A stretch of DNA of 36,209 bases from an uncultured Nitrospira sp. (GTDB lineage: Bacteria; Nitrospirota; Nitrospiria; Nitrospirales; Nitrospiraceae). Where the stretch lies: positions 1 through 36,209 of the forward strand of contig CABVRW010000039.1 of assembly GCA_902500785.1 (NCBI GenBank), read 5' to 3'. Position 1 is the stretch's first letter. Each line of letters starts with the position of its first letter. The notes under the pieces are model-generated. The model did no database searches, was not told the DNA's origin, and saw only the letters and a program-made list of their open reading frames with translations. Position numbers and translations under genes: made by a program. Of the stretch, positions 21,285-28,281 are shown piece after piece.

Positions 21285-21650
21285 TCAGGACACCACTCGC
21301 GACGGTGCCAACGCCCGGATGTACCGGATCACGTCCATCATCTCCTCGTCCTTCAGGCGGCCCCTCCAAGAGTGCATCGGGCTGAACAAGACACCGTTTG
21401 AAATCGCGATCAGCAACTCAAAATCGGTCCGACCTCGGGACTCCAGCGTGTGAAAATCTTTCGGCTGCACGACGAGATCCTTCGAATCAGGCCCCTGCCC
21501 GTCTCCCATTCGGCCGTGGCAGCTGAGACAATGTGTCTTGTAGAGGGCCTCGCCCGCGTCAGGATTCCCATGAAACTCCTGCGCCGCGATCCAGCTGTTA
21601 CCGGCCACCATACACAAGAGCACCACTGCCGTCGTCAGGTGCTTGACCAT
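21285..21650 (-). CDS. Small periplasmic mono-heme cytochrome c (paralogue of 4154-4516)
   Basis: It has a signal peptide (MVKHLTTAVVLLCMVAGNSWIAAQ) and one heme motif CLSCH. The distal Met is probably in LFSPMHSW. Length 121 residues and the sequence pattern match the protein encoded at 4154 on the other strand, so the two arose by duplication. GGGAGG lies seven bases before the ATG. It is the last gene after the ZIP transporter and DUF3365 gene. Confidence 0.9.
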   Translation of the reverse strand: MVKHLTTAVVLLCMVAGNSWIAAQEFHGNPDAGEALYKTHCLSCHGRMGDGQGPDSKDLVVQPKDFHTLESRGRTDFELLIAISNGVLFSPMHSWRGRLKDEEMMDVIRYIRALAPSRVVS

Positions 21651-21706
21651 CGTGTCCTCCCTCGCTCGAGAAAACTGGTGATCTGCCCATCCTCCTGGTC
21701 ATCACA

Positions 21707-22453
21707 TCAACCGAGGCTCAACTGCAGACCCAGGATCGTCCCGATCCCGGCCAGCATCAGCAAGAATTGCGCGAAGCCCGGATCAGGACCAATGCGTCGG
21801 TGCAACCCTGGCACCAGATCCGCCAGCCCGATATAGATGAAGCTGGCCGCTGCAAGCCCAAGCACCGGGCCCATGATACCTTGCAGACTCCCGAGAGTCG
21901 TATACGCAAGTATCGCACCCGGGATCGTCGCGGCTCCGGACAACAGGTTCCACAGCAAGGCACGCGAGCGGCTGAATCCGCTATCAAGGAGCAGGGCGAA
22001 GTCGCCCACTTCTTGTGGCAGCTCATGTGCAAGTACCGCGATTCCTGTCCCGATCCCAAGCGGGACCGAGGACAGAAACGCCGCCGCGATGACTACCCCA
22101 TCGACAAAGTTATGGAGCGCGTCACCGACGAGAATCAGGGACCCCGTCGTGCCATGCACCTCGCAGGGGGATTCAGCATGGCAATGTCGCCAAATGAGCA
22201 ACCGTTCGAGTACGAAAAAGACCAAGAACCCTGCAAGTAATGCCCTAAGACTGGTCGTAAGCCCGCCTTGCTCGATGGCGCGAGGCAATAGCCCGATCAC
22301 CCCCGCCGCCAGTAGAGTCCCTGTCGCATAACTGACCAGTAAAGGCACCAACCGTTCCCGCACTCGTTTCGGGAACAACAGAAACGCGGCGGCGGCGGAG
22401 ACGGCCCCGAGGCTGCCAAGGAGCGCGAACCCGAGGATCCACCAGAGAACCAT
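21707..22453 (-). CDS. ZIP family divalent metal transporter
   Basis: ZIP proteins bring zinc, iron or manganese into the cytoplasm. The 248-residue chain has about eight helices. The metal sites are in helix 4 (DALHNFVDGVVIAAAF) and helix 5 (LAHELPQEVGDFALLL). A short His/Cys loop (WRHCHAESPCEVHG) lies between helices 3 and 4. It begins five bases after the DUF3365 stop, so it is probably co-transcribed. Confidence 0.92.
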   Translation of the reverse strand: MVLWWILGFALLGSLGAVSAAAAFLLFPKRVRERLVPLLVSYATGTLLAAGVIGLLPRAIEQGGLTTSLRALLAGFLVFFVLERLLIWRHCHAESPCEVHGTTGSLILVGDALHNFVDGVVIAAAFLSSVPLGIGTGIAVLAHELPQEVGDFALLLDSGFSRSRALLWNLLSGAATIPGAILAYTTLGSLQGIMGPVLGLAAASFIYIGLADLVPGLHRRIGPDPGFAQFLLMLAGIGTILGLQLSLG

Positions 22454-22458
22454 GGGAG

Positions 22459-23070
22459 TTAGTGATTCCCACGATCGATCGGCTGTTTGATGCTGACCGC
22501 ACCCCGCAGTTCACCCGCCTTATAGCCGACAGCCGCATCGAATGGATACCGTTGTTTCAACACCGTTCGAATGGCGTCCGGAATCTGCTCGCTCGGCCCA
22601 TGACAGAGCAGGCATTGCGGCTGAACCGCGATCGGCTTCATGAACCGGTAGTACGGCCCACCCGGTTCCGCGACGACTTCGCTATGGACCATGCCGGCGA
22701 ACGCCTCGCCTTTCGCCGACCGCTCGGCGAATTCGGACAGCGCCTGCTGCTCCCAGGCATCCGGCATGCCGAGCAACGGATTGCGCACTCGCGTCCCCAC
22801 ACGAGTCACCCGCCACCCATGCTCTCTGGAAAGCCGGCCGGCAATCTTCGGGGCTAACTCGGCGCAGACCTTGATCGCTTCCATCGGTCCTCCTTTGGTC
22901 ATTTCCTTCTTCATGGCTGCGCCCAACTCATTCAGGAAAGTCGTAGCGACCTCGGAAGCCGCCTTGTCGCGCTCGGCCACCTCGGCCCACGCAGGGATCA
23001 CGGAACATGCAAGGATAACCGCGCAGACGCCCAGAACCGTCCGCATCCTGACCGTATCTTTTATTGTCAT
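22459..23070 (-). CDS. DUF3365 periplasmic heme c protein (first copy)
   Basis: A signal peptide (VLGVCAVILACSVIPAWAEV) precedes a DUF3365 (Tll0287-like) domain with LGAAMKKEMTKGGPMEAIKVC, RVGTRVRNPLLGMPDAWE and a C-terminal heme motif CLLCH at 153-157 (QPQCLLCHGP). Such domains are seen alone or on sensor kinases and are thought to sense redox state or small gases through the heme. GGAAGGAGG lies seven bases before ATG 23070. A related protein is at 26248. Function unknown. Confidence 0.85.
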   Translation of the reverse strand: MTIKDTVRMRTVLGVCAVILACSVIPAWAEVAERDKAASEVATTFLNELGAAMKKEMTKGGPMEAIKVCAELAPKIAGRLSREHGWRVTRVGTRVRNPLLGMPDAWEQQALSEFAERSAKGEAFAGMVHSEVVAEPGGPYYRFMKPIAVQPQCLLCHGPSEQIPDAIRTVLKQRYPFDAAVGYKAGELRGAVSIKQPIDRGNH

Positions 23071-23113
23071 GGCACTTCCTCCTTCCAGCAACCGGATGGG
23101 TAGACCGCACAGG

Positions 23114-23334
23114 TCAATCCAGCCAGATGCCGGTCACGACCCCGAAGGCGAAGCTGAGCGCGAAGATTTTCGTCCACAAGCGCGGCCTCACGGTAGTGCT
23201 CATCGCCCGTCCAAAAGCCGGCGCTGGAAGCAGACCAGCAACAGCGCGAGGCTCATGGTCAGTTGCGGGGAGAGGTAGTGGACGGTCGTTGTGACCTCGG
23301 ATTGCAGCCGATCAGAAAGGAGCGCGTTGGCCAT
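23114..23334 (-). pseudogene. Broken N-terminal fragment of a cytochrome bd-like quinol oxidase subunit I
   Basis: Read on the reverse strand, three successive frames give one CydA-like N terminus. ATG 23334 starts MANALLSDRLQSEV, then VHYLSPQLTMSLALLLV (helix 1). A shift then gives TGDEHYREAA (23210-23181), and a second shift gives RLWTKIFALSFAFGVVTGI (to about 23126). This order matches the start of cytochrome bd subunit I, where helix 2 is normally followed by a MEFQFGTNW-type motif. Here that motif is lost and the frame ends WLD-stop. Two frameshifts and the missing rest (over 300 residues) show a remnant. No ORF of normal length remains. Confidence 0.8.
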
Positions 23335-23375
23335 CTGTCTCTCACGGCGACGTGCTCACCACACCACGCATCGGA

Positions 23376-23972
23376 TCAATGCTGGTGTTGTTGCTCACCT
23401 CCTTGCTTCCCGCCCCCCTGATCGCCCATGCCCCCTCCGTGTCCGCCGCCACCCATGCCACTACGCCCCATGCCGCCCATCCCCCCGTCATGCTGCCCCT
23501 CGCCTGCGCTTTTCATCTTCTCGCGATGGGTGCGATCCTTCTCCCGTTGCTCCGGTGTCAACAAGGCCACGGCCTCCCGTTTCCCTTTGATGGCCGCAAG
23601 CAGCAGCTCCCCTTCAGCTTTTTTTAGTTGATCGACCTTCGTTCGAATCAAGGAGAGGTCGGCCTGTTCCTCCTCCAGCAACGCTTGCAACTCCAGTTGG
23701 GCGATCGTGATCTCAGCCTCCATTCTGGCTTCGGTTCGTTTGCAATCCAGCTGCACGGCTTTGACCTTGCCGATCTGCTCAGACGTCAGACCAAACTCCT
23801 TCGCATGCTTCAGCAAATGCGTGAGATAACGTCCGCACTGCTCTTCTTGTTGACCTTGCATCTGGCCGCGCTTCATCCCCCCATGGCCCCCATCGGCAAA
23901 ACTGAGGCAAGCCGGCGCCACGATCAGGCCGGCGGCGCCGAATACAATCATCATCCATCGTCGCATCATCAT
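23376..23972 (-). CDS. Spy/CpxP-like periplasmic metal-stress protein
   Basis: A signal peptide (MIVFGAAGLIVAPACLSFA) precedes an all-helical LTxxQ domain: GLTSEQIGKVKAVQLDCKRT and, later, LLTPEQREKDR, the two LTxxQ-type turns of the Spy/zinc-resistance family. The tail (about 155-198) is a Gly/Met/His-rich stretch, GGMGGMGRSGMGGGGHGGGM and onward, ending QQHQH, which could bind copper or nickel. These proteins are periplasmic chaperones or metal sensors. SD sequence GGAGGGG lies seven bases before ATG 23972; three ATG codons follow in a row. It precedes the cytochrome bd remnant. Confidence 0.85.
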   Translation of the reverse strand: MMMRRWMMIVFGAAGLIVAPACLSFADGGHGGMKRGQMQGQQEEQCGRYLTHLLKHAKEFGLTSEQIGKVKAVQLDCKRTEARMEAEITIAQLELQALLEEEQADLSLIRTKVDQLKKAEGELLLAAIKGKREAVALLTPEQREKDRTHREKMKSAGEGQHDGGMGGMGRSGMGGGGHGGGMGDQGGGKQGGEQQHQH

Positions 23973-24115
23973 AAATCATCCCCTCCGCCCTGAAACCGAA
24001 ACCTTTGCGCCCATTGGATTCAGTCGGTTCCCCAGCTCTCTCCTGCTATTCGAACGCGGCACCATACATCCTCGTGACACCGGATACGCTGACAACCTAG
24101 ACAATCCGGGTGGAG

Positions 24116-24682
24116 TCAGTTCTTCGGCACGTCGGGCCTGGGATCCGGCACAAATCCATGACGATTCGGCATCTGGATCTTCGGAAGCGATCCGGCATCC
24201 ACGACCACATCCTCGGCAATAATTCCGTTCTGGTGAAGCAGCCATGCCACCACCGAGTACACCTCGTCCGGGGAGAGGCTTTGAGGCGCGGAGAACGGCA
24301 TGGCGCGATGCACGTAGTCATACAGAGTCGTGGCATAGGGCCAATAACTGCCGATGGTTTTCACCGGCTTGGGGCTGCTCAATGTGCCGATGCCCCCCAC
24401 CAAACGATCCATCGGACCTTCCTGTCCATTCGGTCCATGACAGGAAACACAGTGAGCGGCAAAAACCGCTGCGCCCTGCTTGGCGGTTCCGCTGCCCGGC
24501 GGCAATCCCTCCCCCGTCGGGGTGACGTCAATGTTCCACTTCTGCATATCTCGGTCCGTCGCGGCCTGGCCGAATCCATACCCATCCGTGCGGCCGCTCC
24601 GATCGGCCGCCTGACTATTCCACATACCGCCCACGCTCAGCAGGGCCAGTAGCCCCGCCATCATGACGTTACGCGTGAACAT
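24116..24682 (-). CDS. SoxD-like cytochrome c subunit of sulfite/sulfur dehydrogenase
   Basis: After a signal peptide (to about residue 26), the 188-residue protein has one heme motif CVSCH (78-82). The distal Met is in RAMPFSAPQSL, and the end SLPKIQMPNRHGFVPDPRPD is a very typical SoxD-type ending. Its ATG lies 14 bases inside the SoxC-like gene, showing tight coupling. In Sox systems SoxCD oxidises the sulfane sulfur bound to SoxYZ. No SoxYZ, SoxXA or SoxB gene is in the window, so this pair may act directly on sulfite or on another carrier. Confidence 0.85.
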   Translation of the reverse strand: MFTRNVMMAGLLALLSVGGMWNSQAADRSGRTDGYGFGQAATDRDMQKWNIDVTPTGEGLPPGSGTAKQGAAVFAAHCVSCHGPNGQEGPMDRLVGGIGTLSSPKPVKTIGSYWPYATTLYDYVHRAMPFSAPQSLSPDEVYSVVAWLLHQNGIIAEDVVVDAGSLPKIQMPNRHGFVPDPRPDVPKN

Positions 24683-25943
24683 TGGTCACCTGCCCGTCTG
24701 CGGCGATGCGCCAGCTCTGGATTGCGTTATAGTGATAGATAGAGTTCACTCCACGTACCGACACCAATTCCGCACGGGTGGGCTGCCGGTAGCCGGTTTC
24801 ATCTCGACATCGACTCTGCAGAATCACGTCTGTTCCATTCCATCTCCAAGGTAGGCGGAATCGGGTATGGCACTTTGGAAGGACCGGGTCCTGCAAAACG
24901 GCCTCCTGCCAAGACCGTCCCCCGTCGGTACTCACCTCGACCTGCGCGATCCGGCCTCGACCGCTCCAGGCCAATCCATTGATCTCGATCCATCCGGGCT
25001 GTACTCGCTGTCCACCGGAAGGAGACGTGATGACGGATTTGGCCTCCATGACCATCGTAAATTGGCGCGCCGTGCCGTCGGGCATGAGATCCGTATATTG
25101 CGACGTTTCCTCGCGGGTCATGAAGGGCGCCGTGCCGAGCTTGAGTCGACGCAACCATTTGATGCACGTATTGCCTTCCCATCCCGGCACAAGGAGACGC
25201 AGCGGATAGCCCTGCTCGGGACGGAGCGGTTCGCCGTTTTGTGCGTAGCAGATGAGCGCTTCCTCCATCAGCGACGCCAGGGGAAGGCTGCGTGTCATCG
25301 CCGCCGCATCACTGCCTTCGGCCAATACCCAAGACGCCTCGGGTTTCACACCAAGCTCTCCGAGCAGGGTCTTCAGGGCCACGCCCGTCCACTCGCTGGT
25401 ACTCGTGAGGCCGTGGGTCTGTTGCACCGTCTTTCCGGTCGGCGCCCGCCATTCAATGGCGGAATTGCCGGAACATTCGATAAACGCGAGCCGTGAGACG
25501 GAAGGAAAGCGTTTCAAGTCGTCCAGAGTGAAGCTCCATGGCCGTTCGACCAACCCATGAATCATGAGGCGATGCCGTGTCGGATGAATGACGGGCACCC
25601 CGTTGTGGTGTCGTTCGAAATGTAAGGCCGATGGCGTGAGCATGCCCTGCGAGTCTTGCAGGGGCGTCAACGACGCCCACCAGGAGCGGGGAACACGGAC
25701 TGCCTGCTCGAACGGCGAGCGTTGCCCGTAGGCCGTCGGCGCCGCGCCGGGCACGCGCGTCGGGTCATCCGGGACGACCGGCATGGCCGCCTCTTCGGAT
25801 CGCGCTACCGAACGCATCATCAGCGCACCGACCATCCCGACAGTGCCGGCGAGCAGGCGTCGGCGATTCACAGTCAGCGTCTCGAGAGCCTCAGTTTGGG
25901 CACGCGATTCGTTTGGCCCGTCGGGGTGTCCAGACTTCGTCAT
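24669..25943 (-). CDS. SoxC-like molybdenum sulfite/sulfur dehydrogenase
   Basis: This is a 424-residue member of the sulfite oxidase family. A twin-arginine signal (VNRRRLLAGTVGMVGALMM) exports it. The Mo cysteine is C157 in FIECSGNSAIEW. SoxC-like features include THGLTSTSEWTGVAL, PLRLLVPGWEGNTCIKWLRR and the C-terminal domain (GLAWSGRGRIAQVEVSTDGG). ATG 25943 is chosen (GGAGG five bases upstream). It overlaps the SoxD-like gene by 14 bases. It differs clearly from the SorA-like protein at 18454, so the strain keeps two sulfite-oxidase-type enzymes with separate cytochromes. Confidence 0.88.
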   Translation of the reverse strand: MTKSGHPDGPNESRAQTEALETLTVNRRRLLAGTVGMVGALMMRSVARSEEAAMPVVPDDPTRVPGAAPTAYGQRSPFEQAVRVPRSWWASLTPLQDSQGMLTPSALHFERHHNGVPVIHPTRHRLMIHGLVERPWSFTLDDLKRFPSVSRLAFIECSGNSAIEWRAPTGKTVQQTHGLTSTSEWTGVALKTLLGELGVKPEASWVLAEGSDAAAMTRSLPLASLMEEALICYAQNGEPLRPEQGYPLRLLVPGWEGNTCIKWLRRLKLGTAPFMTREETSQYTDLMPDGTARQFTMVMEAKSVITSPSGGQRVQPGWIEINGLAWSGRGRIAQVEVSTDGGRSWQEAVLQDPVLPKCHTRFRLPWRWNGTDVILQSRCRDETGYRQPTRAELVSVRGVNSIYHYNAIQSWRIAADGQVTNVHA

Positions 25944-26247
25944 AGCTTCCTCCTTGAACCGGCGATGGCGCCTCTGTCCACCGCAGTGATCATCCGAACT
26001 GTTGTCGGGACGCATCGACCCGCCGATACCAGGGACTACAAGACTGGCAAACAGGCCATCCTCTTCGTCCGTCGTTCGTCTCTCGTTACGGCCCGGCGGC
26101 AGTCCCTGTCGAGATACGCGTCACGATTCACGGAGGTCGAGCATGCCGGCGGCGAACTATTCCCGCATCTTGCCGGAGAGCGTGGGCTCGATCGCGTCCC
26201 ACATGGCCACTGTCCCCGAGGATTCCCTGATACGCCGAAACCCGCTG
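25944..26247. other. Intergenic region upstream of the SoxC-like gene
   Basis: These 304 bases hold the dispersed repeat copy at 26060-26173 and otherwise no gene. A 71-codon leftward frame across it has no ribosome site and keeps only repeat-derived similarity to the other copy, so I do not count it as a gene. No strong promoter was identified. Confidence 0.5.
26060..26173 (-). repeat. Dispersed repeat, copy 2
   Basis: Read leftward, this aligns with 12414-12531 read rightward. Shared segments in order are GATGCGG, AGTTCG, TGCTCGACCTC, TATCTCG, CTGC, GAGAG and CGAACGA. It lies between the DUF3365 gene and the SoxC-like gene. The two copies have drifted, so this is not a recent duplication. 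Confidence 0.6.
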
Positions 26248-26832
26248 TCACTCGGGCGCGGGAATCGAGATGAGAACCCCGCCCAGCACATCGCGAAGTT
26301 TGTAGTCATGCTTCGAACTGCGCGGGTCGGCGTTATGGCAGGTCACGCACACAGGCGACACCGCCAGATCCGCGTACACGGCCTGGAAATATCGCGCTCC
26401 CCCCTCCGTGACTGCTCCCTTATACGGTTGCTCGGGATGCGCCATGACCGCCTCAAGCGCTTTGCGTTCGAATTCGGTTGCAGGCGCGTTGAGCTTGCTG
26501 ATGGGATTCGAGCTGATCAACCGATATTTCACTTCGACCCCCGTCATCGATGCCAGACGCGACGACTCCTCGACGAATTGGGCCGGAAGCGGGAGTGCGC
26601 TGATCTCGCGCCACTTCTCCGACGATTCAATCACACCCCGCCGCTGCATCCGCTCCACGACATGGACGGTATAAAACGTCCGGTCGGATTCCAGCACGGC
26701 ATGGATATAATCCACCACCGTCTCCAGCGGCACGCTGCCGGCCGATTCCTTGCCCGCAAAGCCGGTTCCCCAGCCAACGGTGACGCACAGCGCAATGCTC
26801 AATCCTCCTGCAAGCCATTTCCTGGACGACAT
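26248..26832 (-). CDS. DUF3365 periplasmic heme c protein (second copy)
   Basis: Signal peptide (LSIALCVTVGWGTGFAG) followed by a DUF3365 domain of 194 residues. It includes a helical start (VDYIHAVLESDRTFYTVHVV) and a single heme motif CVTCH at 162-166 in SPVCVTCHNADP. The end (DYKLRDVLGGVLISIP) corresponds to the AVGYKAGELRGAVSI end of the first copy. It is more divergent from that copy than the two small cytochromes are from each other. A good ribosome site (GGGAGG) precedes it. Probably a heme-based redox or gas-sensing domain without an output module. Confidence 0.82.
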   Translation of the reverse strand: MSSRKWLAGGLSIALCVTVGWGTGFAGKESAGSVPLETVVDYIHAVLESDRTFYTVHVVERMQRRGVIESSEKWREISALPLPAQFVEESSRLASMTGVEVKYRLISSNPISKLNAPATEFERKALEAVMAHPEQPYKGAVTEGGARYFQAVYADLAVSPVCVTCHNADPRSSKHDYKLRDVLGGVLISIPAPE

Positions 26833-27024
26833 AACACCCTCCCTTCGAATAGGGTCTCATCGAGCCCACAGACTAGGACACCATGCTGCCTGCCGGTCTC
26901 CTGCGACTCCTCCCTCTCTGGAACAGAGGAATTGGCGTACTCGAACCACACACGTGACGGTCATCGTTCGTTCGCTTCGCCCATCACGGATGTCGGAATC
27001 CTATAGCCCTCACCTCCACGAGCG

Positions 27025-27396
27025 TTACGGCTTCAGCGACCGTATATACGCGAGCAAATCGGCCAACTGAGCCTCTTCAAAGGCACCTTCGTAGCCGGTC
27101 ATGGCCGTGCCGGGCCGCCCCTCCAGGATAATCTTGCGCAGCTGCGCATCGGTCTTGGCCTGAGTCGACTTGGCGACGAGATTGGCCGGCGGGGGAGTCA
27201 AATAGGCCGCCATATCGCTGTCGCCTTTGCCGGTCGGCCCATGGCAGTTCTGGCAGCTCTCAAGATAAATCTTCTTGCCGACCTCATGGCTCTCCTTGCC
27301 CTGAACACCCCCACTGGTTCCGCTGATCAGGATGTCGGCGGCAATCAGGAGGAACCCTCCCAGCACGACCGTCTTCATTCGATCCGCACAGGCCAT
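27025..27396 (-). CDS. Mono-heme cytochrome c, bc-complex neighbour
   Basis: After a signal peptide (VVLGGFLLIAADILIS) comes a single cytochrome c domain with CQNCH and probable distal Met in GTAMTGYEG. The length is 123 residues from ATG 27396 (GAGGAGG just upstream); ATG 27378 is another possible start. It ends the group Rieske, cytochrome b-c, diheme cytochrome and this gene, so it may carry electrons from the complex to a terminal oxidase. Confidence 0.88.
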   Translation of the reverse strand: MACADRMKTVVLGGFLLIAADILISGTSGGVQGKESHEVGKKIYLESCQNCHGPTGKGDSDMAAYLTPPPANLVAKSTQAKTDAQLRKIILEGRPGTAMTGYEGAFEEAQLADLLAYIRSLKP

Positions 27397-27415
27397 CGCG
27401 TCCTCCTCTCTCGCG

Positions 27416-28105
27416 CTATTTGAAAGTCATCATATACGCCGTGATCGCGTAAATGTCTTCATCCGGCAACGGCGGGTTCGGAATATAGGCTCCGCTGTTC
27501 GGCACGAAATCATTCGGATTCAGATTGAACCGATAGACCCAGTCCGCATTCAATCGTTCAGTGATCTTCAAAAATGAGGTACTCGATGTCCCCCCGGCAT
27601 ATCCTTTCGACGTCTTCGCCGGCGTGAAGTGGCAGTTCTGACATCCATGCTCCCGATACAGCTGTGCGCCTCGGGCCAGTTGCTCCGGCGTCCCCGCTTT
27701 CATCACGCCTTCTGGGATGCGAGCGTCCTTCCGTTTCGCGAGAAACTCCGCCGCAGCCTTCGCCTGATCGGCAGGCAAGGCCAGATGCCGCTTCTTGCGC
27801 TTCGGTTGAAAGTCGTAGCCCACAGGGTAATGTTTGAAGTCGGGATTCTGGAGCCACGCGATCAACCAGTCCTGCTGATACTTATTTCCTGCCCAGATGA
27901 GGTCCGGCGCCTTCTTGGTTTTGCGCGCGGCAGGCGCCCCTTCAATCCGATGACACTGCACACAGGTGGTCTTCACGAGTTGTTCGCCCGGATTCGCCGC
28001 TGTGCCCCTTCCGACGACCCCAAGCACGAGGACCGCCGTCATCGATGCGACGAAGCCAAGCACAATCACAGCTGAACTCACCCGCCTCAGTCGATTCTGC
28101 GCCAT
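27416..28105 (-). CDS. Diheme cytochrome c of the quinol-oxidase group
   Basis: A membrane-anchoring or signal helix (SSAVIVLGFVASMTAVLVLG) is followed by two heme motifs, CVQCH (48-52) and CQNCH (155-159), in 229 residues. Segments such as RIEGAPAARKTKKAPDLIWA and DFVPNSGAYIPNPPLPDEDI match the first half of the tetraheme protein at 16287. It follows the cytochrome b-c fusion gene and starts 19 bases before the next cytochrome, so it is likely a subunit or carrier of the complex. Confidence 0.9.
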   Translation of the reverse strand: MAQNRLRRVSSAVIVLGFVASMTAVLVLGVVGRGTAANPGEQLVKTTCVQCHRIEGAPAARKTKKAPDLIWAGNKYQQDWLIAWLQNPDFKHYPVGYDFQPKRKKRHLALPADQAKAAAEFLAKRKDARIPEGVMKAGTPEQLARGAQLYREHGCQNCHFTPAKTSKGYAGGTSSTSFLKITERLNADWVYRFNLNPNDFVPNSGAYIPNPPLPDEDIYAITAYMMTFK

Positions 28106-28281
28106 CTCCTCTCCTCCTCGTCTCTCTCCTCATTTCGTTACTCCCACACGCAATCCTGGGCCACGCGTGGCATCCTCCGCCGGCCGATCGGGCAGATTCC
28201 GGCAGGAAGAATAGCCTCGCATCATGAACCCGTCCAGGATCCCGGTGCCGATGATCGTGAGCGTTCTCAGGTCAGCCTCCG

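Noticed and set aside
26002-27006. Open rightward frame of 334 codons opposite the DUF3365 gene and both flanking gaps
   Set aside because: No ribosome site, no domain features, and the leftward heme protein with signal peptide explains the region.
28160-28190. Sigma-54-like TGGCCCAGGATTGC before the diheme cytochrome
   Set aside because: The GG to GC distance is nine, not ten, which usually abolishes sigma-54 binding.
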